Below are positions 43,624 to 54,225 of a stretch of 54,225 nucleotides of DNA, one piece after another. The notes below the pieces were generated by a model, which searched no databases, was not told where the DNA came from, and saw nothing but the letters and a program-made list of their open reading frames with translations. Every line of letters begins with the position of its first letter. Position 1 is the first letter of the stretch. Source of the DNA: Actinomycetes bacterium (lineage in GTDB: Bacteria > Actinomycetota > Acidimicrobiia > Acidimicrobiales > RAAP-2); the NCBI GenBank assembly GCA_021799615.1, contig JAJZAC010000004.1, forward strand, positions 1 to 54,225, in the 5' to 3' direction. The position numbers and the translations under genes were made by a program.

Positions 43624-44505
43624 TCAACCGGGCCGCACGCCGGCGAACAGGTCGTCCTCCACCTCGTCGCCGGTCGGCTCGGGCACGCCGGGTGCCGCCC
43701 GGGCCAGCCGGTAGTCGTCGAAGGGGTGGATCCCGTCCATGACCTCGGGGGGCAGGCCGAACCAGAACTTCGACTCGGGGTCCACCTGGGTGGCGTGGGC
43801 CAGCAGCGCTCGCCGACGCACGTCGGCGACGGCCGAGATGTCGATCCGGGTGGTGACGGGCTCGTCGGGCACCCCCTCCCAGCGGGCTCGCCACTGCTCG
43901 TCGAACGGCGACTCCAGGCCCAGTTCGAGGAACGTCTCGTGCAGGAGGCGGAACCGGGCCACCGAGAACACCGTGTAGTACAGCTTGGCCACCACCCACG
44001 GCGCCCCCGCCTCGGGGAAGGCGCCGGGATCACCCGCCGCCTCGTAGGCGGCCAGGCCCACCTCGTGGACCCGCAGGTGGTCGGGGTGCGGGTAGCCGGA
44101 CTGCTCGTCCCCGTAGATCACCAACACCTGGGGACGCACCCGGCGGATGTGGCCCACCAGGCGGCCGACCGCCTCGTCCAGGGGTGCAGCGGCGAAGCAC
44201 GCCGGGTTGGTGTTGGCCTCCGAACCGGGCATGCCCGAGTCGCGGTAGCCGAGGAGCACGACCTCGTCGTAGCCGATGACCGCGGCAGCCCGGTCCAGTT
44301 CCCGTCGGCGGATCGCCGGGAGGTCGGCGCGTACCTCGGGCGTGTCGAGGGCGGGGTTGAGGACGTCGCCCTCCTCGCCGCCGGTGCAGCACACCAGGAC
44401 GGACCGCACCCCCTCGTCCCGGTACCGGGCGATCGTCCCTGCGCCCTTCGACGATTCGTCGTCCGGATGGGCGTGCACGGTCATCAGTCGGAGCTGGGCT
44501 TCCAC
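43624..44505 (-). CDS. mca: Mycothiol S-conjugate amidase
   Basis: LRLMTVHAHPDDESSKGAGTIARYRDEGVRSVLVCCTGGEEGDVLNPALD...GDEQSGYPHPDHLRVHEVG. Confidence 0.92.
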   Translation of the reverse strand: MEAQLRLMTVHAHPDDESSKGAGTIARYRDEGVRSVLVCCTGGEEGDVLNPALDTPEVRADLPAIRRRELDRAAAVIGYDEVVLLGYRDSGMPGSEANTNPACFAAAPLDEAVGRLVGHIRRVRPQVLVIYGDEQSGYPHPDHLRVHEVGLAAYEAAGDPGAFPEAGAPWVVAKLYYTVFSVARFRLLHETFLELGLESPFDEQWRARWEGVPDEPVTTRIDISAVADVRRRALLAHATQVDPESKFWFGLPPEVMDGIHPFDDYRLARAAPGVPEPTGDEVEDDLFAGVRPG

Positions 44506-44569
44506 ACGCTCACGGTACCCGGCAGCGAGCGCGTAAGCTCCACGTCGAGACCGATGGAGGGACAGCGCC

Positions 44570-45322
44570 ATGAGCGTGTTCAAGCGCATCACGGGCATCG
44601 CCCACGCGAAGGCCAACAAGCTGCTCGACAAGGCAGAAGACCCCCGCGAGACCCTCGACCTCTCGTACCAGAAGCAGCTCGAGAGCCTGCAGAAGGTGCG
44701 CCGGGGCGTGGCCGACGTGACCACCGCCAAAAAGCGCATCGAGCTCCAGGCCGGCCAGTTGCGCCAGCAGGCCGACAAGCTCCAGTCCCAGGCCAGGGCG
44801 GCGTTGGCCCAGGGCAACGAGGACCTCGCCCGCGAGGCCCTGTCCCGCCGAGCCGCCATCGCCACCCAGTTGGACGACCTGCGGGTCCAGCACGAGCAGA
44901 TCGCCGAGCAGGAGCAGAAGCTCATCGACACGGCGTCGAAGCTGCAGGTCCAGGTGGACGCGTTCCGCACCCGCAAGGAGACGATGAAGGCCTCCTACAC
45001 CGCCGCCGAGGCCCAGACCAAGATCGGCGAGGCGGTGGCGGGCATCTCGGGCTCGATGGGGGACGCCGGCCTGGCCATGGACCGGGCCCGGGACAAGATC
45101 GAGACCATGCAGGCCCGGGCGGGCGCCATGGACGAGCTGCTGGCGTCGGGGGCGCTCACCGACCTGACCCACCCGGTCGACGACATCCAGGCCGAGCTCG
45201 ATCGGACCTCGGCGACCTCGTCGGTCGACGCCGAACTGGCCGCCCTGAAGGCCGAGGTGGGCGACGCCGGCGCGCTGCCGGCGGCCGCCGAGGGCACCGC
45301 CGAGCACCCCGCGGACGGCTGA
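44570..45322 (+). CDS. pspA: PspA/IM30 family envelope-stress protein
   Basis: MSVFKRITGIAHAKANKLLDKAEDPRETLDLSYQKQLESLQKVRRGVADVTTAKKRIELQ; coiled coil. Confidence 0.92.
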   Translation: MSVFKRITGIAHAKANKLLDKAEDPRETLDLSYQKQLESLQKVRRGVADVTTAKKRIELQAGQLRQQADKLQSQARAALAQGNEDLAREALSRRAAIATQLDDLRVQHEQIAEQEQKLIDTASKLQVQVDAFRTRKETMKASYTAAEAQTKIGEAVAGISGSMGDAGLAMDRARDKIETMQARAGAMDELLASGALTDLTHPVDDIQAELDRTSATSSVDAELAALKAEVGDAGALPAAAEGTAEHPADG

Positions 45323-45389
45323 TCGCCCCGCCGCGGCACAATGGACGGGACCACACCGTCCTCCACCCCCGACAGGTGACCCGACTCCC

Positions 45390-46322
45390 ATGACCACCGC
45401 ACGCAAGATCGCACCCGATCACGGGCTCACCGCCCGGATGTTCATCACCGGGCTCCTCCTGGTGCTGCTGTACGGCGCCGTCATCGGCCTCCTCATCGCC
45501 GTGGGCATCTCCTACGCGGTGGTGCTCGTGTTCGCCGCCGTGCTCCTGTTCGTCCAGTACTGGTTCTCGGACAAGATCGCCCTGTTCGGCATGGGTGGTC
45601 ACCTGGTGAGCCCGGAGCAGGCCCCCGAGCTCCACGGGGTCGTGGACCGGCTGTGCGCCCTGGCCGACATGAAGAAGCCCCGCGTGGCCATCGCCGACAC
45701 CGACGTGCCCAACGCATTCGCCACCGGGCGGAGCCCGAACAGCGCGGTGGTGTGCGCCACCACCGGTCTGCTGCGCCGGCTCGACGAGCCCGAGCTCGAG
45801 GCGGTCCTGGCCCACGAGCTGTCCCATGTCGCCCACCGGGACGTGGCCGTCATGACCATTGCCAGCTTCCTCGGGATCGTGGCCGGCATGGTCACCCGCA
45901 TGATGCTGTGGACGGGGATGATCGGTGGCTTCGGCAACAGCCGGAACAACAACGGCGGCAACGACAACGCCGCGCTGATCGAACTGGCCGTCCTCGCCGT
46001 CTCCGCCATCGTGTACGCCATCAGCTTCCTGCTCACCCGGGCCCTCTCCCGCTACCGCGAGCTTGCCGCCGACCGCTCCGGCGCCCTGCTCACCGGCCAG
46101 CCGTCGGTGCTGGCCTCCGCCCTGGTGAAGGTGACGGGCGAGATGTCCCGCATCCCCACCCGCGACCTGCGCTCGGCCGAGGCGTTCAACGCCTTCTACT
46201 TCACCCCGGCCATCGCCAAGAACGGCGTCAGCCTGTCGACGCTGTTCTCCACCCATCCGCCGCTCCAGCAGCGCCTCGACCAGTTGGCCCGCATCGAGGC
46301 CGAGCTGGGCCGGGCCGCCTGA
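45390..46322 (+). CDS. htpX: M48 metalloprotease HtpX
   Basis: VLAHELSHVAHRDVAVMTIASFLG HExxH motif; TM segments; RYRELAADRSGALLTGQP. Confidence 0.94.
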   Translation: MTTARKIAPDHGLTARMFITGLLLVLLYGAVIGLLIAVGISYAVVLVFAAVLLFVQYWFSDKIALFGMGGHLVSPEQAPELHGVVDRLCALADMKKPRVAIADTDVPNAFATGRSPNSAVVCATTGLLRRLDEPELEAVLAHELSHVAHRDVAVMTIASFLGIVAGMVTRMMLWTGMIGGFGNSRNNNGGNDNAALIELAVLAVSAIVYAISFLLTRALSRYRELAADRSGALLTGQPSVLASALVKVTGEMSRIPTRDLRSAEAFNAFYFTPAIAKNGVSLSTLFSTHPPLQQRLDQLARIEAELGRAA

Positions 46323-46333
46323 CCGGTCCGGCG

Positions 46334-46942
46334 ATGGGCCTGTTCGACACCCTCCTCGGCCGCACCAAACCGGTCCAGGCCGACCTCGACGCCCTCTTCG
46401 GGCTCCCGTCGGCGGCGCTCACGCTGGAGAGCGCGTCGGGGATGACCGTCTCCGGGCATGCCGGCGTCTGCTACAAGCCGCCGAGCGGCCAGGGGTTCAC
46501 CGACATGCAGGCCGAGGTGGAGAAGCTCCTGGCCATGGACGGCACCTCCACGCTCCGGGGAGCCGACGACGCCTTCGGCTACCACTGGGTGGTGATCGAC
46601 AACACCGATCCCGGTGAGCTGGTCAACCAGGTGCACGTGGTCAACTCGTCGCTGGCCGACGCCGGCTGGGGGCCACAGCTGCTGTGCTCGGTCTTCGGGC
46701 TGGCCGGCGAGATCGGCGACGGGGCCGGTGACGAGACGACCGGCGAGGTCACCCTTCAGCCGTCCACCGCCTACCTCGTCTACCTGTTCAAGCGGGGCAC
46801 CTTCTATCCCTTCGTCCCGAGCGGGAACCAGCAGCGTGACACGGCCACCGAGATGAAGGTGAAGAGCCTCCTGGCCGACGACCTGTCGTTCGAGCCCGAG
46901 CTCGACCGCTGGTTCCCCCTCTGGGACCTGCCCGTCGCCTGA
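46334..46942 (+). CDS. pspAB: PspA-associated protein PspAB
   Basis: MGLFDTLLGRTKPVQADLDALFGLPSAALTLESASGM...FYPFVPSGNQQRDTATEMKVKSLLADDLSFEPELDRWFPLWDLP. Confidence 0.88.
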   Translation: MGLFDTLLGRTKPVQADLDALFGLPSAALTLESASGMTVSGHAGVCYKPPSGQGFTDMQAEVEKLLAMDGTSTLRGADDAFGYHWVVIDNTDPGELVNQVHVVNSSLADAGWGPQLLCSVFGLAGEIGDGAGDETTGEVTLQPSTAYLVYLFKRGTFYPFVPSGNQQRDTATEMKVKSLLADDLSFEPELDRWFPLWDLPVA

Positions 46943-46947
46943 CCGGA

Positions 46948-46962
46948 CCGGTCGGCGACCGG
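46948..46962. terminator. Hairpin between convergent pspAB and pterin dehydratase genes
   Basis: CCGGTC-GGC-GACCGG in the 23-bp gap between stop codons. Confidence 0.45.
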
Positions 46963-46965
46963 CGG

Positions 46966-47289
46966 TCACGCGTCGGGCGCTGCCGGTGCCCCGGCACCGA
47001 GCTGGTCGATGGCGGCGGCCAGGTCCAGGTCGCGTCGGGTGATGCCCCCCGATTCGTGGGTGGCGAGCGACAGGTTCACCGTGTCCCACCGGATGTCGAT
47101 GTCCGGGTGGTGGTCGGCCGCTTCGGCCAGTGCCGCCACCGCCACCACCAGCTCGATGGCGCCGGCGAACCCCGCACACCGGTAGGAGGCGACGATGCGC
47201 TGGCCATCCCGACGCCAGGCCGGCATCCACGCCAGGGCGGCGTCGACCGCGCCGGCGTCGAGGACCGGTGGCGGGACACGCTCAGCCAC
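46966..47289 (-). CDS. Pterin-4a-carbinolamine dehydratase family protein
   Basis: FAGAIELVVAVAALAEAADHHPDIDIRWDTVNLSLATHESGGITRRDLDLAAAIDQL. Confidence 0.88.
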   Translation of the reverse strand: MAERVPPPVLDAGAVDAALAWMPAWRRDGQRIVASYRCAGFAGAIELVVAVAALAEAADHHPDIDIRWDTVNLSLATHESGGITRRDLDLAAAIDQLGAGAPAAPDA

Positions 47290-48487
47290 GGACGGGTTCC
47301 GTCGGGGTGAAGGTGACCGGCATGCACTCGATGCCCGAGACGAAGTTGGCCGGGCGCAGGGGCGGTGGTCCCGCCTCGGCCAGGGCCAGGTCGGGCAGCC
47401 GGTCGAGCAGGCGGTCGAACATGATGGCCAGCTCGGCCCGGGCGAGGCGGTTGCCCAGGCAGAAGTGGGCGCCGAAACCGAAGGCCACGTGGTCGTTGGG
47501 GCGGCGGGTGACGTCGAACCGTTCGGGGTCGGCGAACACCCGGGGGTCACGGTTGGCTGCCGGGTAGAGGAGCAGCAGCTTCTGGCCGGCCCGGACCCGC
47601 TCGCCGTGGAGCTCGACGTCGCGGGTGGCGGTGCGGGCCATGTTCTTGATGGGCGAGACCCACCGGAGCATCTCCTCCACCGCGGTGGGGAGCGTCGAGC
47701 GATCGGCACGGAGGAGGTCCCACTGGGCCCGGTCCGACAGGAGCTCGTAGGTGCCGCCGCTGATGACGTGGCGCGTCGTCTCGTCCCCGCCGATCAGGAT
47801 GAGCAGGGTCTCGTGGACGAGGGTGTCGTCGTCGAGCCGCTCCCCATCGATCTCCGCGTGCACCAGCGTGCCGACCAGGTCCTCGGTGCTGCCCGCCACC
47901 CGGCGCTCGGCGATCACCCGGGTGATGTACGTCGTGTAGTCGACGAAGGCGGTGGCAGCCCGCTCCATGGCGGTCACGTCCGGTGAGCCCAGGGCCTTCA
48001 GCAGGTCGTCGGACCAGCGGAGGAGGTCGCCGTGGTCGTCGGGGGTGACGCCCAGCATGTCGCCGATGACGATCATCGGCAGCGGGGCGGCGATCTCGGC
48101 CACGAAGTCGGCCCTCCCCCGCTCGCAGACGGCGTCGATGATCCCGTCGCAGATGGCGCGGATCCGGACCTCGTAGTCGCGGATGCGCCGGGGGGTGAAC
48201 CCCTCGCTCACCAGGCGCCTCCGCCGGACGTGCTCGGGGGCGTCGGTGTCGATCATCATCGAGATGGGCGGTGCATCGGGCCGGATGCCGCCGGCGTTGG
48301 AGAAGGTCTCGGGGTCCTTCGAGATCTCCTTCACGTCGGCGTGCCGGGTGATGCCCCACACGCCCGAGCGCTCGTCGAAGTACGCGGGGGCGTGCTCGCG
48401 CATCCAGGCGAAGGCCGGGAACGGGTCGCCGCCGTAGAAGGAGCCGGCCACCAGGTCGATCTCCAGTTCGGCGGGCGGCGTCGTCAT
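47282..48487 (-). CDS. Cytochrome P450
   Basis: GGDETTRHVISGG, EEMLRWVSPIKNMARTATRDVEL, FGFGAHFCLGNRLARAE heme-binding motif. Confidence 0.95.
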   Translation of the reverse strand: MTTPPAELEIDLVAGSFYGGDPFPAFAWMREHAPAYFDERSGVWGITRHADVKEISKDPETFSNAGGIRPDAPPISMMIDTDAPEHVRRRRLVSEGFTPRRIRDYEVRIRAICDGIIDAVCERGRADFVAEIAAPLPMIVIGDMLGVTPDDHGDLLRWSDDLLKALGSPDVTAMERAATAFVDYTTYITRVIAERRVAGSTEDLVGTLVHAEIDGERLDDDTLVHETLLILIGGDETTRHVISGGTYELLSDRAQWDLLRADRSTLPTAVEEMLRWVSPIKNMARTATRDVELHGERVRAGQKLLLLYPAANRDPRVFADPERFDVTRRPNDHVAFGFGAHFCLGNRLARAELAIMFDRLLDRLPDLALAEAGPPPLRPANFVSGIECMPVTFTPTEPVRG

Positions 48488-48602
48488 CGGCTCCTCCTGC
48501 GCTGCCCGGTACCTGGCGGTCGGTCGGACCGGCCTGGACAGCTGTCCCGTCATCTGACGGACCATCATATTGCCCGGCCGGGACCCCCGCCGGGCGCCGC
48601 CC

Positions 48603-49988
<1,386 letters not shown>

Positions 49989-50077
49989 CCGAGGTCTCCT
50001 CCCGGTCGGCCGGCCGCCCGGCACCAGCGCGGACGGCAGCCCGCCGGACCTGCCGGCCCGGCGCGCCGGGGGCGACC

Positions 50078-52060
50078 CTACACCCGGCGTCGGAGGGCCA
50101 ATCGAGGGGTTCCGGCCCGGCCGTCCAGCTCCGCCGGTGGCACCGGCCGGCCCAGCAGGTACCCCTGGAGGACGTCGCATCCGAGAGCCCGGACGGTCGC
50201 CAGCTCGGCCTCGGTCTCGACACCCTCTGCCGCCACCTCGATCCCCAGCTCGTGGGCGAGGGCCACCACCGCGCCCATGACTCGGGTGTCACCCTGCCCG
50301 GCGAGCTCCCGGATGAACTCCCGGTCGATCTTGACCTGGTCGACCGGGAGCCGCTGGAGATGGGTGAGCGAGGTGTAGCCGGTGCCGAAGTCGTCGATCG
50401 ACACGTGCACCCCGAGGTCGACCAGGGCGGAACACACCTGCCGCGACGCCTCTTGCGCGACGAGGAGGACGCTTTCACTCACCTCGAGGACGAGCCGGCA
50501 GGCCGGGAGGCCCGACGCGGCCAGGGCGCCGGCCACCTCGTCGACGAAGGCGGGCTCGGCCAGCTGGCGGCCCGACACGTTGACGGCGATGCGCGGCCCG
50601 GCGGGCGAGGTGCCGGCCCATGCCACCGACTGGCGGCAGGCCTCGCGGAGCACCCAGGCGCCGATCAGCCAGATCAGACCCGACTCCTCGGCGACGGGCA
50701 CGAACTCCCGCGGCATGATCGTCCCCCGTTCGGGATGCTCCCAGCGCAGCAGCGCCTCGAACCCGGTGACCCCGCCGGTGCGGGCATCCCACAGTGGCTG
50801 GTAGACGACCCGGAGCTCGCCCTGTTCCAGCGCGGCATGGAGCCCGCTGGCCACGGCGAACCGGACCGGCCCGGCGCCGCCTCCCAGCTCCACCACCGCC
50901 ACCCGGTTCCTCCCCGATCGCTTCACCCGGTACATCGCGGCATCCGCCTCCGTCAGCACCTCCTCGGTGGTCAGGCCGGCGCCGCGCACGGCAGCCACGC
51001 CGGCGCTGATGGTCAGGGCGAGCTCGTCGTCGCCGACCCGCATGGGGGCACCTACCCGCGCCCGCAGGCGCTCGCCCAGCCGCGCGCCGTCGGTCGCCGG
51101 CTCGGCCAGGTCCTCGAAGAGCACCACGAACTCGTCCCCCCCGATCCGGGCCACCAGGTCCTCGGGCCGCACGTCTGCGATCAGCCGGGCTGCCGTCTCC
51201 CGCAGGACGGCGTCACCGACGCCATGCCCGAGGACGTCGTTGACCGCCTTGAAGTTGTCGACGTCGACGAAGACGACGGCCAGCCCGTCGGGCCGGCGGG
51301 CCAGTCGGGCAAGGGCCCGCTCCAGCCGGTCGAGCAGCGCGGCCCGGTTGGCCAGGCCGGTGAGCGGGTCGTGACGCGCCTGGTGGGCTAAATGGTCCTG
51401 GAGGACACTGATCTCGGCGTCGTACCGAGCGGCCATGTCCACCAGGCTGGCCCGGCTGCTCCGTTCCACCATCGCCGCCGCCTCGCCGACGACGGCGGCG
51501 TCGATCCCCAACCGGCAGCCCTCCTCCGCCAACACGTCGCACGTGGCGTCGCTCCACCAGAAATTGAGCTTGGTGAGCAGGGCCACCGACAGCTGGTGTG
51601 CGGTGTGGCCCGGCACCTGATCCGGCCCCGCCGGCGGTCTGGAAGGGGCGCTGCCGATCTCGGGCCCCGGCGACGCCGGTTGCTCCACGAAATCGGCGGC
51701 ATGGTTTCGGTGCACGGCCGATCGACCGAGAGAGGCGATCTCGGACCGCACGCCGGCGTCCGCCGCCTGGCCGGTCTGGAGCCACCGGGCGATGGCCGAC
51801 ACCGCCAGACCGTGGATCTCCCACAACGGGTCTGCCCGGACCCGCTCGGGGTCGTCGTCGGGGTAGGCGTCGGGGTAGGCGTCACAGTAGGCCTGTTGGC
51901 AGGCGGCCAGCACGTCACCCCTGCGGGCTGCCAGTGCGGCGCCGAGCGCCGCCCGCTGGGCGTCCACGCTCCGGAGCGCGATCGCCCGGTCGTCGCCCGG
52001 GACCGTCGCCACCGCCAGCCGGACGTCAGATCGCCGTGTCATCACCATCACTATCGGCAC
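50078..52060 (-). CDS. Bifunctional GGDEF-EAL cyclic-di-GMP protein with unassigned N-terminal sensor region
   Basis: [78 protein letters not shown]. Confidence 0.94.
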   Translation of the reverse strand: MPIVMVMTRRSDVRLAVATVPGDDRAIALRSVDAQRAALGAALAARRGDVLAACQQAYCDAYPDAYPDDDPERVRADPLWEIHGLAVSAIARWLQTGQAADAGVRSEIASLGRSAVHRNHAADFVEQPASPGPEIGSAPSRPPAGPDQVPGHTAHQLSVALLTKLNFWWSDATCDVLAEEGCRLGIDAAVVGEAAAMVERSSRASLVDMAARYDAEISVLQDHLAHQARHDPLTGLANRAALLDRLERALARLARRPDGLAVVFVDVDNFKAVNDVLGHGVGDAVLRETAARLIADVRPEDLVARIGGDEFVVLFEDLAEPATDGARLGERLRARVGAPMRVGDDELALTISAGVAAVRGAGLTTEEVLTEADAAMYRVKRSGRNRVAVVELGGGAGPVRFAVASGLHAALEQGELRVVYQPLWDARTGGVTGFEALLRWEHPERGTIMPREFVPVAEESGLIWLIGAWVLREACRQSVAWAGTSPAGPRIAVNVSGRQLAEPAFVDEVAGALAASGLPACRLVLEVSESVLLVAQEASRQVCSALVDLGVHVSIDDFGTGYTSLTHLQRLPVDQVKIDREFIRELAGQGDTRVMGAVVALAHELGIEVAAEGVETEAELATVRALGCDVLQGYLLGRPVPPAELDGRAGTPRLALRRRV

Positions 52061-52081
52061 GGCAGCGGAAATGATGAAACG

Positions 52082-52972
52082 CTACGGAACCGATTGTCTT
52101 ATGATTGGCGCTGCGTTGACCGGCGCCCGGCGGCGGGGCCGGGTGGCGAGCGCCACCAGCGCGTAGACGACGGCGGCCAGGGTGACGATGGCCACGCTGG
52201 GTGGGATGGACCCGGTCACGTAGCCGACGGTCAGCCCTGCCCAGACCTCGGCGAGCGCGAGCACGGCGGCGGCGGCCATGGCCCGCAGCGGCCGGTTCGT
52301 CAGGTGGAACGCGGTGGCGGCCGGTGCCGTCAGCAGGCCGAGCAACAGCAGTGCGCCCACCGCCTGGGTGGCCTCGCCGGCCGTCGCCCCCACCACGGCG
52401 AGGAACCCGATGCCGAGGGGGCGCACGGGTACACCCCGCGCCGCGGCCACCGCCGGGTCGACGGTGGCGAACAGCAGGGGGCGGGCGGCGACCACCATCA
52501 CCAGGGACAGGCCGGCACCGACCACCAGCGCGTCGACAGCGCTGGACGACGACAGCCCGAAGATGGACCCGAAGAGGACGCTGACCCCGGCGTTCCCCCC
52601 GGCGGTGGACCGGGTGGTGGTGTAGATGCCGAGGAACAGCACTCCGAGACCCAGCACCCAGGCGAACACGCTGCCGATCACGACGTCGTCGGCACGGCCC
52701 CGCGGACCGAGGACGCCCAGCAGGATCCCGACGCCGACGGTGGCGACGAACAGTCCCAGGCGCAGGTCCACGCCGGCGGCCAGCGCCGCCAGTGCGCCGG
52801 TGAACGCCACGTGGCTGAGCGCGTCCCCGGTGAAGACCTGACTGCGCAGCACCAGGAAGAACCCGACCAGCCCGCTGGCCAGGGCGACCCCCGTGCCGGC
52901 CAGGAAGGCGTCGCGCATGAAGGCATGGGACAGCATCCCCAGGGGGTCGGCGAGCGCCCACGCCCCGTTCAT
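52082..52972 (-). CDS. Metal (Zn/Mn-type) ABC transporter permease
   Basis: AFLAGTGVALASGLVGFFLVLRSQVFTGDALSHVAFTGALAALAAG...; multi-TM, ZnuB/MntB-like. Confidence 0.9.
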   Translation of the reverse strand: MNGAWALADPLGMLSHAFMRDAFLAGTGVALASGLVGFFLVLRSQVFTGDALSHVAFTGALAALAAGVDLRLGLFVATVGVGILLGVLGPRGRADDVVIGSVFAWVLGLGVLFLGIYTTTRSTAGGNAGVSVLFGSIFGLSSSSAVDALVVGAGLSLVMVVAARPLLFATVDPAVAAARGVPVRPLGIGFLAVVGATAGEATQAVGALLLLGLLTAPAATAFHLTNRPLRAMAAAAVLALAEVWAGLTVGYVTGSIPPSVAIVTLAAVVYALVALATRPRRRAPVNAAPIIRQSVP

Positions 52973-53880
52973 GCCACGACCAGGGGGCGCCGGAGGGACC
53001 GGCCGCCCCGGACCCGCCGTTCCCTGACCAGCGCCACCAGGTGGGCGGCCAGATAGGCGGCGAACGCCAGGGTGGTGATCCAGAACCCGATCGGGTAGGG
53101 CGAGTAGTAGGCGACGGCCAGGCCGGCCCAGGTCACGACCAGTCCGATGGCGGCCGAGGCCACCACGCCGGCCAGGGGCCGGGCGGTGAGACGCTGGGCG
53201 GTGGCCGCCGGCATGACCAGCAGGGCGAAGACCAGCAGGGAACCGGTGATCTGGCTGGCTGCCGCAGCCGCCAGGCCGAGCAGGACGAGGAACGCGGTGG
53301 ACAGCAGTCGGACGGGCACGCCCCGCACCTCGGCCAGGTCCGGTACCACCGAGGCCAGCAGTAGGGGCCGCCACAGGACGGCGACGGCGGCCACGCCGCA
53401 CACCGCCACCACGGCGAGCTCCGCCACCTGTCCGGTGGTGATGCCGAGCATGCTGCCGAACAGGAGGGCGTCGACGCTGCTCACGAACCCGTGGTAGAGG
53501 GTGACGAAGAGGTAGCCGAGGCCGAGCAGCACCGCCTGGACCGTTCCCGTCACCGCGCTCTCCTCGCTGAAGGCCCGCCGGGTGGCAGGGGGGACGGCGG
53601 CGATGGCCAGTGCGGCGATGACACAGAAGGCCACGTAGCCGTCGGCTGCGGCAAGACCGAGCACGGCCGCCCCGGCGGCGCCGGGGAACCCCACCACCGC
53701 GATGGTGTGGCCGGCGAAGCTCTGCCGGCGCAGCACCATGAACCATCCGACCACCCCGGCCACCACGGCGACGGCGGCGCCGGCCCGGAAGGCGTTGACC
53801 ATGAACGGGTAGGCCAGCATGTCGGACAGGTCGGTCAGGGGGTTGCCGGACAGCCCGGCCACCGAGGCCACGGTCGTCAC
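52969..53880 (-). CDS. Metal (Zn/Mn-type) ABC transporter permease
   Basis: MVNAFRAGAAVAVVAGVVGWFMVLRRQSFAGHTIAVVGFPGAAGAAVLG...; second paralogous permease, 4-bp overlap. Confidence 0.9.
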   Translation of the reverse strand: MTTVASVAGLSGNPLTDLSDMLAYPFMVNAFRAGAAVAVVAGVVGWFMVLRRQSFAGHTIAVVGFPGAAGAAVLGLAAADGYVAFCVIAALAIAAVPPATRRAFSEESAVTGTVQAVLLGLGYLFVTLYHGFVSSVDALLFGSMLGITTGQVAELAVVAVCGVAAVAVLWRPLLLASVVPDLAEVRGVPVRLLSTAFLVLLGLAAAAASQITGSLLVFALLVMPAATAQRLTARPLAGVVASAAIGLVVTWAGLAVAYYSPYPIGFWITTLAFAAYLAAHLVALVRERRVRGGRSLRRPLVVA

Positions 53881-54225
53881 CGTTCTCCCTCCTCGTCGAG
53901 CCCGGGGTGGCGGGAGGCGGTCGCGCCGTCGACCTGGCCGTGGCCGTGGTCGTGGTGGTGGTCGTGGTCGTGGGGACCCACGGGCCCGGGTTCGATGAGC
54001 CCGCCGTGGTGGCCGTGGTGGTGACCGGACATGTCGGGTTGGCCCACCACCACCAGGCGACCCTGGCCGGTGCGCAGCACCTCCACCGGGGTCCCGTACA
54101 GGCGGCTGAGGGTCGCCGAGGTGATGACCTCGCCGGGCGGGCCGCTGGCCACGCCGGCGGTGCCGATGTAGACGACGCGGTCGAGGTACGGGAGGATCGG
54201 GTTCACGTCGTGGGCGACGATGAGG
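53877..54225 (-). CDS. Metal ABC transporter ATP-binding protein (partial) with His-rich C-terminus
   Basis: Minus-strand end of window reads LIVAHDVNPILPYLDRVVYIGTAGVASGPPGEVITSATLSRLYGTPVEVL... (H-loop) then HHHGHHGG...HDHDHHHDHGHG. Continues beyond the window. Confidence 0.85.
   Translation of the reverse strand, partial: LIVAHDVNPILPYLDRVVYIGTAGVASGPPGEVITSATLSRLYGTPVEVLRTGQGRLVVVGQPDMSGHHHGHHGGLIEPGPVGPHDHDHHHDHGHGQVDGATASRHPGLDEEGER

Noticed and set aside
52045-52075. Possible Zur box (ggaaatgatgaaacg)
   Set aside because: Not a convincing palindrome and located at the operon's downstream end rather than its promoter.

Overview
The window is a 54 kb high-GC chromosomal segment. Gene content (F420/LLM enzymes, mycothiol-type amidases, CsoR, PspAB) suggests an actinobacterium, plausibly Acidimicrobiia-like; the lineage is an inference. 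It is densely coded, with about 59 supported CDSs and one tRNA-Gly(TCC). I saw no rRNA, CRISPR array, transposase or integrase. Recognisable modules: csoR-copZ-copA; sbcCD; a MarR-regulated heterodimeric ABC exporter; tRNA-Gly followed by vapBC and a repeat-rich non-coding tract; amt with a PucR-type regulator; pspA-htpX-pspAB; P450 with a pterin dehydratase; fumC; a GGDEF-EAL protein beside a zinc/manganese-type ABC operon; and five LLM-class oxidoreductases. Most of the window is ordinary chromosome and I found no clear-cut new defence or mobile system. The most interesting signals are: (i) short tandem duplications that repeatedly contain gene stop codons; (ii) a recurring '-10 hexamer, 6-7 nt, start codon' layout implying many leaderless mRNAs; (iii) perfect palindromic operators at csoR, marR and vapB; (iv) members of enzyme families with altered catalytic motifs (PrmC-like, YdjC-like, a decayed second GGDEF); and (v) two secreted repeat proteins sharing a Cys-paired blade. 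Many long ORFs in the supplied track are antisense artefacts of high GC.
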